Below, piece after piece: positions 1 through 9,498 of a stretch of 36,038 nt of DNA. Within the stretch, counting starts at the first letter, position 1, and every line of letters starts with the position of its first letter. The position numbers were made by a program, and so were the translations under genes. Source of the stretch: Priapulus caudatus (lineage: Eukaryota > Priapulida > Priapulimorpha > Priapulimorphida > Priapulidae); assembly GCF_000485595.1 (NCBI RefSeq), contig NW_014577599.1, positions 50,534-86,571 of the forward strand, read 5' to 3'. The notes below the pieces were generated by a model, which saw only the letters and a list, made by a program, of their open reading frames with translations, did not search any database and had not been told where the DNA came from.

Positions 1-227
1 TTAAAATACAATGTGGTGGTCATTAGCCAGTTTTATAAGGAAAAGCCCGGCATGCGCGGTTCTCCATGCTTGTATTTCTCAATGATGGCAATTTAGGCAA
101 TAATGTCACTACGAAATATAAACCTAATAAGAAGCTAATTAGAGCGCTCTATATACGTTAATGTAGCTAATGCAGTAAGCCTCATTACGCCATGGAATTT
201 CCGAACGTTGTTAAATAATTCGTTTAG

Positions 228-438
228 GCAAATCCGCAAGAATACAAGCGGCAATTGGAAAAGCTGATCGAGCAACAGGAGCGTCTGTGTTTCTCGACAA
301 CGTCTACGACCACTGCGCCATCTGTCGTTACAACAGGCGATTACAATCGCGCGAAACGATCCTTCGATGGAATTGGCGGTCCAAGAGGCTTTGGAAATTT
401 CCATAGCAACGGTACAACTTCACGACCGTGTCGAGAGA
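228..438 (+). CDS. Glycoprotein hormone receptor-like, hinge exon (copy 1)
   Basis: This is an internal exon of a type-A LGR receptor, encoding part of the extracellular hinge between the leucine-rich repeats and the membrane domain. The acceptor AG is at 226-227 and the donor GTAAGT starts at 439. It reads phase 0 in and phase 1 out, 70 codons plus one base. It begins NPQEYKRQLEKL after one Ala and ends near RPCRE, with a possible N-glycosylation site NGT. The single A left over joins GC at 1009 to make Ser, so it splices in frame to the membrane exon. The exon is Ser/Thr/Gly-rich and would be hard to recognise alone. The assignment rests on phase and position relative to the CCAF exon before copy 2. 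Confidence 0.8.
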
Positions 439-774
439 GTAAGTAATTCACTAATAGAATGAATCAGTACATTCCTCCTCATCGGCAATCGACAACTGAG
501 TTAATGTGGCTTAATTATTATTATAAAAAAATCATTTTTTGCTTGCCTATAATGACCTTACATTCCCAAGATAATTTTCATGAATATCATAATCATCACG
601 ATTCATTACGAAACAGGACTGCTGCTGTAGGACCACAGCCCCCGGGCATGGGAGGGGTGGGTAGGGAGCAGCTTCTAGTGAAAAACAATCAATATGCAAT
701 AGCAATAGTTCTTATACGTCCAACCAGTCTTAGATGCCGTGTGAGAACGTCAAACATAATATAGGCGCTATGCT

Positions 775-775
<1 letters not shown>

Positions 776-820
<45 letters not shown>

Positions 821-840
821 TCAATAATAAAAATAATAAT
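776..840. repeat. (TAA)n microsatellite, copy 1
   Basis: A run of AAT/TAA triplets lies in the intron before the membrane exon. It is one triplet shorter than its counterpart at 5531-5599, which shifts the copy offset by 3. Confidence 0.9.
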
Positions 841-923
841 TTAATATGACGGTTATATGCTCTATGCGTCCATAAGTTAATTTAAACAAATATTAGTCGG
901 GTTAAACATCGCAAGTGGTATTC

Positions 924-978
924 ATCGTACCAGGAGTAAGATAATATAGGAGCTATATTATCTTACTCCTGATCGTAC
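924..978. mobile_element. Micro-palindromic insertion with 7-bp direct repeats (copy 1)
   Basis: A perfect 19-bp inverted repeat (arms 931-949 and 953-971, 3-base loop GAG) with ends CAGGAG and CTCCTG is flanked on both sides by ATCGTAC (924-930 and 972-978). This is the signature of an insertion that duplicated 7 bp of target. The structure ends 30 bases before the exon that starts at 1009. No coding capacity. It belongs with the similar elements at 13932, 17274, 21568 and 29852, although its ends differ slightly. Confidence 0.75.
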
Positions 979-1008
979 GATAAGAAAGCTCTCCTATATT
1001 TCAAACAG

Positions 1009-2480
1009 GCGGTCAAGATGGGTTGTGGAGCGGCAGCACCGTCGCGTCTAGGTCCATCGATGTCGTCTGTCAGAACATCAGCGAGCGACCGCGTGTCAAC
1101 CGCATCGCTAAGTGCATCCCAGAGGCAGACGCCTTCAACCCGTGCGAGGACGTGATGGGTCCCGACTTGCTGCGCGTCACAGTCTGGGTGGTGAGCATCA
1201 CCGCGTTGCTAGGCAACCTCACCGTCATCGTCGTGCTGCTGAGCAGCCGCTTCAAGATATCCGTGTCGAAGTTTCTCATGTGTAACCTCGCGTTCGCCGA
1301 CTTCTGCATGGGCCTCTACCTGCTGATGCTGGCCGCCGTCGACTCGCACACGCTCGGCGAGTACTTCAACCACGCCATCTTGTGGCAGCTGGAGGGCGGC
1401 TGCCAGGTGGCCGGCTTTCTCACCGTCTTCGCAAGCCAGCTGTCGATTTTCACGCTGACGATCATCACGCTCGAGCGCTGGTGCGCCATCACGTACGCGC
1501 TGCACCTCAACAAGCGGCTGAAGATCGGCCTCGCGCGCAAGGTGATGGTTGTCGGCTGGGGCTTCTCCGTCGTCATGGCAGCGCTGCCGCTGGCCGGCGT
1601 CAGCGACTACAGCCGCACGAGCATCTGCCTGCCAATGAAGGTGTCGTCGTACGTCGACCTCGGCTACGTGCTCGCGCTGCTCGTCATCACGATGATCGCC
1701 TTCGCCGTCATCTGCTACTGCTACCTGAAGATGTACTGCTCGATACGCGGTCACGACGGCAACGCCAACAGCGGAGACGCGACAGTCGCCAAGCGCATGG
1801 CGCTGCTTGTGTTCACTGACTTCGCCTGCTGGGCGCCGATCGCCTTCTTCGGTCTGACGGCGGCAGGCAGTCTGCCTCTGATCGGCATCTCCGAGTCGAA
1901 GATTCTGCTCGTGTTCTTCTACCCGTTAAACTCGTGCTGCAATCCGTTCCTATACGCGATCATGACGCGTCAGTTCCACCGCGACTTCTTCATTCTGCTG
2001 AGCCGCTACGGGCTGTGCCAGCGGCGCGCGCTCAAGTATAAGAGCGACGCGTACTCGCAGAACGTGCCGTCGCGCTCCAACAACAGCCAGACGAACATCA
2101 ACCGTCACGCCTCTAACGGCTCCATCCTCACCGAGCTGATCGCGTTGCGCAGCAGCAAGCGCTCCGGCTCGCTCAAGGGCGAGCCGACGGCGGTGCCTCT
2201 CGTAGCCAAAATGTCGTCGGCGTCGACGACCAAACTGAGCATCGTGCAGGAGCTGGGCAGCGAGAGCAGCGGCAGCTTTCGCCGGTTGCGGCCGCCAGAG
2301 GGCGCCGAAGCCGAGCAGCGCCTTGAGCTGATATCGAGCGCGGAGGTGACGAAGTCGGACGGAGAACTTGAGTCGAACGAACTGTTGCCCGCGTGCGCCG
2401 ACACGAGAGAGATTGCGGCGCAGCAAGCCGGTGTCAACACGCCGAGCGCCAGTCATCGTATCCTGCACGAGAAAGTGTGA
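1009..2480 (+). CDS. Glycoprotein hormone receptor-like, seven-transmembrane exon (copy 1)
   Basis: Last coding exon of a class-A GPCR of the LGR1/TSHR/FSHR type, about 489 residues to the stop. AG acceptor at 1007-1008, phase 1. It carries the FNPCEDVMG segment that precedes TM1 in this family (the internal agonist region in TSHR), seven hydrophobic helices, ERW at the end of TM3 in place of DRY, SICLPM in extracellular loop 2, FTDFACWAPI in TM6 and NSCCNPFLYAI in TM7. These are diagnostic of glycoprotein hormone receptors, which usually couple to Gs. The cytoplasmic tail is about 150 residues, Ser-rich, and longer than I recall for vertebrate TSHR. The coding sequence is clearly GC-rich in an AT-rich setting. 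Compared with copy 2 there is one residue change (Ser to Asn in QNISER) plus silent changes. The signal peptide and most leucine-rich repeats are not in the window. Confidence 0.95.
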
Positions 2481-2560
2481 GAGCGCGCGCGCACCATCTA
2501 ATCGAAGTTTTAACTTGCGTTCGGGCTTCACGAGACGTGGCGTCAGTTCATTGCAAATCA

Positions 2561-2728
2561 ATGATGGTTCTACGTGTTGGGCTATCGTATAGTGTCGGAT
2601 ATATAAGAATCGATGATGGCTCTACGTGTTGGGCTATCGTATAGTGTCGGATATATAAGAATCGATGATGGCTCTACGTGTTGGGCAATCGTATCGTGTC
2701 GGATATATATATATATATAAGAATCAAT
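2561..2728. repeat. 52-bp tandem repeat after the receptor stop (copy 1)
   Basis: Three units start at 2561, 2613 and 2665, each beginning ATGATGG and containing CTACGTGTTGGG and GTGTCGGATATAT. Period 52. It lies 81 bases after the stop and is probably in the 3' UTR. The third unit is degraded and runs into a short TA tract. Confidence 0.85.
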
Positions 2729-2942
2729 GTGCGAAATAGCCGTTGACAATCACTCGATGAACAGCGCATTGTACAATAATTGATGATACACTATATTCAT
2801 AGGTTTATGGTAATGCTATAATTAGATGATACCTGTGCGACTATTCGCGTTTATCGAAGCCACCAGATGTTTTAATGGTACTTGTGTTTAAAGAACAATC
2901 CAGCCCGCATTTGATAAAGGGGTTTATAATGGTTTGAACAGA

Positions 2943-3009
2943 TACATACACATACACTACACACGCGCGCGCACTCAGGCAGACACACACACTCTCTCTC
3001 TTTAACACA

Positions 3010-3068
<59 letters not shown>

Positions 3069-3099
3069 CACACACACACACACACACACACACACGACN
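2943..3099. repeat. (AC)n microsatellite left of gap
   Basis: Near-pure AC dinucleotide array with CT and GC interruptions. It runs directly into the N gap. Confidence 0.9.
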
Positions 3100-3109
3100 N
3101 NNNNNNNNT
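3100..3109. other. Assembly gap (10 N)
   Basis: Ten N bases mark a join of unknown true length. The left flank is an AC array and the right flank is a TG/CG array, which is the opposite strand of the same repeat. Confidence 0.99.
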
Positions 3110-3296
3110 GTGTGCGCGCGCGTGTGTGTGTGCGTGCGTGTGCGTGTGTGTGTGTGCGTGCGTGCGTGTGTGTGTGTGCGCGCGCGCGCGTGTGTGTGTA
3201 CGTGCGTGCGTGCGTGCGTGCGTGCGTGTGCGGTGTGTGTGCGTGTGTGTGCGTGTGTGTGTGTGTGCGTGTGCGTGTGTGTGTGTGTGTGTGTAA
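3110..3296. repeat. (TG/CG)n microsatellite right of gap
   Basis: Alternating TG and CG dinucleotides, purine-pyrimidine throughout and so a potential Z-DNA tract. The long Cys/Val or His/Thr open frames here are repeat artefacts. Confidence 0.9.
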
Positions 3297-4203
3297 TGTC
3301 ATTTAAAGGGGAATGTCACGTCGAAGTTCGTGCTCGAAGAAGCTGGGGAACGTTTTTGTCGGCCCGAATCCTCACAATTTGAAACGCATTATCGTGAAAA
3401 GCTATCATCGCAACATCTCTCCGTAAATAACGAGTGATGAATGAGGCCACTGTGGGTTTGCCTAGCCGGGCGATGGCGGCGTAGGTACATGCACCGAAAG
3501 GTAGCGTGAGGCAAGTGTTGCAAGGTTCGTGTGTTACAGGTTCCAGTAATCGCCGGTTGATCAGCAAACAGCGACGTACGATGTTTCAAGTACGCGATTG
3601 CGTCACGATATACCTTGTCAACGGACTTTTTAGCGCCACCCTGAGGTGGAGCTAATTAGTTTAAAAACCGCAACCGTTTCTTTTTCGGCTGCGTCCGAAA
3701 GAAGGAAAATAGTTTCGTGTTTGCTGATGTTTCTCTATTGTTGTTTCTAGCGTGTCGAGCAATAACATCGCTTTATTCACATATAGGTTTCAGCGATGCA
3801 ATATTTCGTCTAGACATGAATGCCCTTAAATTTATTCAGGCGACTCGTTTGCGATGCCATTTTTGAGATGAACATGTTGTTATGAGCTTTTATGCGTGTA
3901 TATCTCTCATTCATGGAGTCGAGTGTTTGTAGCTTAAATACAGCCGTGTAGAGTGAGGATCGAGACATCATGATCAATATTGTGTTTAACTGCACCACTG
4001 CTGAACATCACCGGCGATGAAACTGCGTTCAATATCCGCCACCCGGGAACCTTTGCCGTAATGGCTTTCTAGTTCTATGATTAAACCATAATACAGCGCG
4101 AAATTCTATACGCGCCGCTCGCGCGCTCAATTAGTTACCATTCAAATTGCCGGAATCGTCCCTATGGGTTTGTTCGTTACCCAACCTGCTCTCGTGCTTT
4201 TAG
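3297..4203. other. Non-coding stretch upstream of the CCAF exon
   Basis: I recognise no exon here. In particular, no leucine-rich-repeat exon of the receptor is visible, although several would be expected upstream of 4204. Presumed intron. Confidence 0.5.
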
Positions 4204-4384
4204 ACACCTGTCAGGAACTCGGCTGACAACGTTGCCCATAGAGGGACTCAGCCAGATCTCCGAGCTCGAACTGGAGAACGTGCCGACCTTAAAGACTTTG
4301 CCGGCAGTTGTCAACTTCGAAAGGATTAAGTCGGCGAAGCTGACGTACCCATACCACTGCTGCGCCTTTGAGAATCCGCACAAG
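4204..4384 (+). CDS. Glycoprotein hormone receptor-like, last LRR and CCAF hinge exon
   Basis: Internal exon of the same receptor type, 1 base plus 60 codons, acceptor TTTTAG ending at 4203 and donor GTAACC at 4385. It encodes a leucine-rich repeat (LSGTRLTTLP, then LELENVPTLKTLP) followed by AKLTYPYHCCAF. The (Y/S)HCCAF cysteine pair is the hallmark of the hinge in glycoprotein hormone receptors, where it bonds to cysteines near TM1. Phase 2 in (as expected for the LRR exons of this family) and phase 0 out, which matches the hinge exon at 4983. It occurs once in the window, before copy 2 only. Confidence 0.92.
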
Positions 4385-4982
4385 GTAACCCAAATGGGAA
4401 AGTATCCGCTCAGAGGTAGCCACGCGCGAATTACACTAACCAAATTATTTCTTTCTAAAAATCCATCGATTCGTTGATGCAGGGTTTGAATTGCCACTGT
4501 AAATTGCTATCTCGTGGTTACCACGTCGTAAAGCAATGACTCAGAAATATTTCGGGGTTAGATAGAGTGTTAATCTTGTATTTAATTAAATATCTGCTTA
4601 AATGAATAATTCAAGTTCTTGCCAAAAAAAAAGTACAAAGAAAAAAATTGTGGTGAGTTTGTTGAGTTGTATTGAGTCTGTTTTAAGAAAATGAGTACCC
4701 TCGACAGAAAATATATTAAAAAAACTCCTAATTAGATAAACACTTTTTATCTCGTTTAAAATACAATGTGGTGGTCATTAGCCAGTTTTATAAGGAAAAG
4801 CCCGGCATGCGCGGTTCTCCATGCTTGTATTTCTCAATGATGGCAATTTAGGCAATAATGTCACTACGAAATATAAACCTAATAAGAAGCTAATTAGAGC
4901 GCTCTATATACGTTAATGTAGCTAATGCAGTAAGCCTCATTACGCCATGGAATTTCCGAACGTTGTTAAATAATTCGTTTAG
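4385..4982 (+). other. Receptor intron between CCAF and hinge exons
   Basis: AT-rich intron, phase 0, containing the left edge of duplicated copy 2 at 4756. No other feature seen. Confidence 0.7.
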
Positions 4983-5193
4983 GCAAATCCGCAAGAATAC
5001 AAGCGGCAATTGGAAAAGCTGATCGAGCAACAGGAGCGTCTGTGTTTCTCGACAACGTCTACGACCACTGCGCCATCTGTCGTTACAACAGGCGATTACA
5101 ATCGCGCGAAACGATCCTTCGATGGAATTGGCGGTCCAAGAGGCTTTGGAAATTTCCATAGCAACGGTACAACTTCACGACCGTGTCGAGAGA
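4983..5193 (+). CDS. Glycoprotein hormone receptor-like, hinge exon (copy 2)
   Basis: The translation is identical to that of the exon at 228-438, with the same acceptor and GTAAGT donor. Here the preceding exon is also visible: 4204-4384 ends in phase 0 and this exon begins in phase 0, so CCAF exon, hinge exon and membrane exon join in one frame. Confidence 0.85.
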
Positions 5194-5529
5194 GTAAGTA
5201 ATTCACTAATAGAATGAATCAGTACATTCCTCCTCATCGGCAATCGACAACTGAGTTAATGTGGCTTAATTATTATTATAAAAAAATCATTTTTTGCTTG
5301 CCTATAATGACCTTACATTCCCAAGATAATTTTCATGAATATCATAATCATCACGATTCATTACGAAACAGGACTGCTGCTGTAAGACCACAGCCCCCGG
5401 GCATGGGAGGGGTGGGTAGGGAGCAGCTTCTAGTGAAAAACAATCAATATGCAATAGCAATAATTCTTATACGTCCAACCAGTCTTAGATGCCGTGTGAG
5501 AACGTCAAACATAATATAGGCGCTATGCT

Positions 5530-5530
<1 letters not shown>

Positions 5531-5578
<48 letters not shown>

Positions 5579-5599
5579 TCAATAATAAAAATAATAATT
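5531..5599. repeat. (TAA)n microsatellite, copy 2
   Basis: Same intronic triplet array as at 776-840, one triplet longer. Confidence 0.9.
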
Positions 5600-5681
5600 T
5601 AATATGACGGTTATATGCTCTATGCGTCCATAAGTTAATTTAAACAAATATTAGTCGGGTTAAACATCGCAAGTGGTATTC

Positions 5682-5736
5682 ATCGTACCAGGAGTAAGAT
5701 AATATAGGAGCTATATTATCTTACTCCTGATCGTAC
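5682..5736. mobile_element. Micro-palindromic insertion (copy 2)
   Basis: Identical to 924-978: arms 5689-5707 and 5711-5729, direct repeats ATCGTAC at 5682-5688 and 5730-5736. The insertion predates whatever event, biological or assembly, produced the two copies. Confidence 0.75.
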
Positions 5737-5766
5737 GATAAGAAAGCTCTCCTATATTTCAAACAG

Positions 5767-7238
5767 GCGGTCAAGATGGGTTGTGGAGCGGCAGCACCGT
5801 CGCGTCTAGGTCCATCGATGTCGTCTGTCAGAACATCAACGAGCGACCGCGTGTCAACCGCATCGCTAAGTGCATCCCGGAGGCAGACGCCTTCAACCCG
5901 TGCGAGGACGTGATGGGTCCCGACTTGCTGCGCGTCACAGTCTGGGTGGTGAGCATCACCGCGTTGCTAGGCAACCTCACCGTCATCGTCGTGCTGCTGA
6001 GCAGCCGCTTCAAGATATCCGTGTCGAAGTTTCTCATGTGCAACCTCGCGTTCGCCGACTTCTGCATGGGCCTCTACCTGCTGATGCTGGCCGCCGTCGA
6101 CTCGCACACGCTCGGCGAGTACTTCAACCACGCCATCTTGTGGCAGCTGGAGGGCGGCTGCCAGGTGGCCGGCTTTCTCACCGTCTTCGCAAGCCAGCTG
6201 TCGATTTTCACGCTGACGATCATCACGCTCGAGCGCTGGTGCGCCATCACGTACGCGCTGCACCTCAACAAGCGGCTGAAGATCGGCCTCGCGCGCAAGG
6301 TGATGGTTGTCGGCTGGGGCTTCTCCGTCGTCATGGCAGCGCTGCCGCTGGCCGGCGTCAGCGACTACAGCCGCACGAGCATCTGCCTGCCAATGAAGGT
6401 GTCGTCGTACGTCGACCTCGGCTACGTGCTCGCGCTGCTCGTCATCACGATGATCGCCTTCGCCGTCATCTGCTACTGCTACCTGAAGATGTACTGCTCG
6501 ATACGCGGTCACGACGGCAACGCCAACAGCGGAGACGCGACAGTCGCCAAGCGCATGGCGCTGCTTGTGTTCACTGACTTCGCCTGCTGGGCGCCGATCG
6601 CCTTCTTCGGTCTGACGGCGGCAGGCAGTCTGCCTCTGATCGGCATCTCCGAGTCGAAGATTCTGCTCGTGTTCTTCTACCCGTTAAACTCGTGCTGCAA
6701 TCCGTTCCTATACGCGATCATGACGCGTCAGTTCCACCGCGACTTCTTCATTCTGCTGAGCCGCTACGGGCTGTGCCAGCGGCGCGCGCTCAAGTATAAG
6801 AGCGACGCGTACTCGCAGAACGTGCCGTCGCGCTCCAACAACAGCCAGACGAACATCAACCGTCACGCCTCTAACGGCTCCATCCTCACCGAGCTGATCG
6901 CGTTGCGCAGCAGCAAGCGCTCCGGCTCGCTCAAGGGCGAGCCGACGGCGGTGCCTCTCGTAGCCAAAATGTCGTCGGCGTCGACGACCAAACTGAGCAT
7001 CGTGCAGGAGCTGGGCAGCGAGAGCAGCGGCAGCTTTCGCCGGTTGCGGCCGCCAGAGGGCGCCGAAGCCGAGCAGCGCCTTGAGCTGATATCGAGCGCG
7101 GAGGTGACGAAGTCGGACGGAGAACTTGAGTCGAACGAACTGTTGCCCGCGTGCGCCGACACGAGAGAGATTGCGGCGCAGCAAGCCGGTGTCAACACGC
7201 CGAGCGCCAGTCATCGTATCCTGCACGAGAAAGTGTGA
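5767..7238 (+). CDS. Glycoprotein hormone receptor-like, seven-transmembrane exon (copy 2)
   Basis: Same exon as 1009-2480, intact to the TGA stop at 7236-7238. The differences are Asn for Ser in QNINER and a few silent changes (for example CCG/CCA and TGC/TGT). With 4204-4384 and 4983-5193 it gives about 620 residues of open reading frame: last LRR, hinge, seven helices and cytoplasmic tail. The N-terminal LRR exons and signal peptide are not found between the gap and 4204. Expected at the plasma membrane as a receptor for a glycoprotein hormone or thyrostimulin-like ligand; the ligand is inferred from the family. Confidence 0.95.
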
Positions 7239-7318
7239 GAGCGCGCGCGCACCATCTAATCGAAGTTTTAACTTGCGTTCGGGCTTCACGAGACGTGGCG
7301 TCAGTTCATTGCAAATCA

Positions 7319-7483
7319 ATGATGGTTCTACGTGTTGGGCTATCGTATAGTGTCGGATATATAAGAATCGATGATGGCTCTACGTGTTGGGCTATCGTAT
7401 AGTGTCGGATATATAAGAATCGATGATGGCTCTACGTGTTGGCATTCGTATCGTGTCGGCATATATATAATTATAAGAATCAA
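7319..7483. repeat. 52-bp tandem repeat after the receptor stop (copy 2)
   Basis: Same array as 2561-2728. The first two units match copy 1. The third begins to accumulate indels, and this marks the start of the strongly diverged tail. Confidence 0.8.
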
Positions 7484-7695
7484 TGATGGCGAATAGGCCG
7501 TTGACAATCACTGGGCGATGAACACGCAATTTGTCATAATCTGTGATACACTATATTCATAGGTTATATGGTAATGCTATAATTAGATGATACCTGTGCG
7601 ATATTCGCGTTATCGAAGCCACAATGTTTTAATCTGTACTTGTGTTTAAAGAACAATCCAAGCCGCATTTGATTAACGGGGTTTATAATAACTGG

Positions 7696-8010
7696 TTTGA
7701 ACAGCTATACATACACATACAACTACACACGCGCGCGCAGCTCAGTGCTCGCAGACACACACACTCTCTTCTGCTTTAACACCATCACACCACACCGGAC
7801 GCACACACACACACACATCCCAACACATCACACACAACACACACACACACACACACACACGCACGCACACACACACGCGTATATATATATAGTATCTTTT
7901 CTCAGTCGAAATACATCTGATATATTTATATACAATATATATATATATATATACACTAACTAACAAAGTTCTTAAATTATATATGCATATATATATATAT
8001 ATATATAATT
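7696..8010. repeat. AC and TA microsatellites
   Basis: Interrupted AC array (about 7696-7877) followed by two (TA)n tracts near 7880-7955 and 7980-8007. No coding content. Confidence 0.85.
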
Positions 8011-8770
8011 TGTAATTAAATATTTTGTTAGTTAAGTGTTAATTAGTGTACGCAAATTAGAGGAACACTTGAACTGTCATCATTGTAATTTCGATGTTTA
8101 ATATTGTTTTAGTAGTTATTTTGTTATTTAACACTAATTAATACGTCACTATGTAATAAACGCTACAAACATAATTACAAATAATGACATTTCATGACAC
8201 CATAATTTACATATATTAAATTAACGAAAATCAAATAATTACTACTTATATAACGCTATTGCGTAGCCCTTGAATGAACGGCAGCCTTCAGCCAAACATT
8301 CCGCTGGCGTGCCGTCGCGTATCCATTATATATTATATAGAGAATATCCCTATTATCTACTTCTGATATTATATATATTTATTTTACCGACATGAAACGG
8401 AATTTTTGAATACCGTGAATTATTATTGAGTGCGCGTGTACAACTTAAAAATCACCAAGGTCATAATAGTATCACACATCTAGCTTTAAATAGGGTGAGT
8501 TATCAAATAAGGTAGACACGGGACCACATGTACAGATTCGGATAATAGACCTTCGTTTTCCATCTAAAGCGCACACCATTGAAATGAGGTATTTGTTGTA
8601 CTTATCTGTAAAAAAAGACGTTATGCGCCCATTTATGTTGTATAATAAAATGTCTATTGTGCGATTAATATATCAGGGACGTGTATTTTTTCTCCTTTCC
8701 TTCTGACTTGCGTTCCTGCGGAGTGTCATCAGGCGCACACATACACAACTAGAGCCTCGAGAGGCAGCAG
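8011..8770. other. AT-rich intergenic stretch
   Basis: I see no gene or clear repeat structure here. Confidence 0.5.
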
Positions 8771-9325
8771 ACCCTCCGCCAAGGAGCTGAATTCCTCTCA
8801 ATGTGAATTTTTAATTATTAATTAATTAATTAAGTGAAAAATAAATTAAATAAATATAATTAAATAATTAATTGGATTCGGATCACCACCAAATGTAATC
8901 AATTCTAAGTTGACACCATTTCTGACGCTATCCCCTGAAATTTCATTAATTAAGTTATTAGTTAATTAATTAATTGGATGCCGGAATGGCACCACTATGT
9001 AATCAATTCTTAAGTTAGCCCCTATTTCTGACCTATCCTGAAAATTTAATTAATTAATTAATTGGATCCGGATCACCACGCAAAATCTAATCAAGTTTCC
9101 TAAGTTAGCCCATTTCTGACGTATCCTCAAAAATTTAATACAATCCGTCCATAACTTTTTCAGTTAGGCTTAACCTGTATGATACAGGCGGTTTCGGCGC
9201 GGCGGTGGCGGCGGTGGCGGGCCAATCAGCCAATCAGCGAGCGTACACAAACCCACAAACCCACAAACCAACACTCAAACACACGCCGGTGAAAACATAA
9301 CCTCCGCCAAGCCCCTGGCGGAGGT
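8771..9325. mobile_element. Inverted-end repeat element with three internal units
   Basis: It starts with ACCCTCCGCC and ends with GGCGGAGGT, its near inverse. Inside are three tandem units of about 90 bases, starting near 8869, 8971 and 9058, each with TTAATTGGAT, CGG(A/T)(A/T)..CACCAC, TCTAAGTT and TTTCTGAC. Next comes CCATAACTTTTTCAGTTA, then ACAAACCCAC repeats and GGTGAAAACATAACCTCCGCC. From memory this resembles a non-autonomous repeat common in marine invertebrate genomes. No target duplication was identified. Confidence 0.6.
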
Positions 9326-9498
9326 AATAAACCGATAGTGTTCCGTGACGAATAGCGCATGACGGGTTGTATAAGGTGGATGGTCTCCGGTTCTCCCTGT
9401 TCATCGTGTACGTCTAGTATATTATCGTTCTGTAGCGGGTGCATTGCGTGACGCTATATAAATAACACCTATCGCCAGAATAATTAAATGTTACTAAA

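Larger units (their letters stand above)
1..3020. repeat. Duplicated segment, copy 1 (receptor 3' end)
   Basis: This stretch recurs at 4756-7810. The offset is 4755 bases up to the TAA microsatellite and 4758 after it. It includes a hinge exon, an intron and the seven-transmembrane exon of a hormone receptor. From 1 to about 2690 I see only a handful of substitutions against copy 2. From about 2690 to the AC microsatellite near 3000 the two are still alignable but differ by many one- and two-base indels. The left edge of this copy lies outside the window. Confidence 0.95.
4756..7810. repeat. Duplicated segment, copy 2
   Basis: Counterpart of 1-3020. The match starts at 4756 only because the window starts there, so the true left boundary of the homology is unknown. 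It ends in an AC microsatellite near 7800, just as copy 1 ends in one near 3000. Confidence 0.95.

Noticed and set aside
459-764. 101-codon open frame in the intron before the membrane exon (copy at 5214-5519)
   Set aside because: It lies between two phase-compatible exons, resembles no protein, and the composition is random. No splice context supports it.
1950-2561. 203-codon minus-strand open frame over the receptor exon (and its copy at 6708-7319)
   Set aside because: It is the shadow of a GC-rich coding exon. The plus strand has unmistakable family motifs, and the minus translation is Arg/Ala-rich with no domain.
2841-3382. Cys/Val and His/Thr open frames over the AC/TG arrays
   Set aside because: Simple-repeat artefacts; one crosses the N gap.
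3311-3600. A possible exon in the GC-balanced stretch after the gap
   Set aside because: Tested for leucine-rich-repeat sequence in all plus frames without finding the pattern; splice sites are not convincing.
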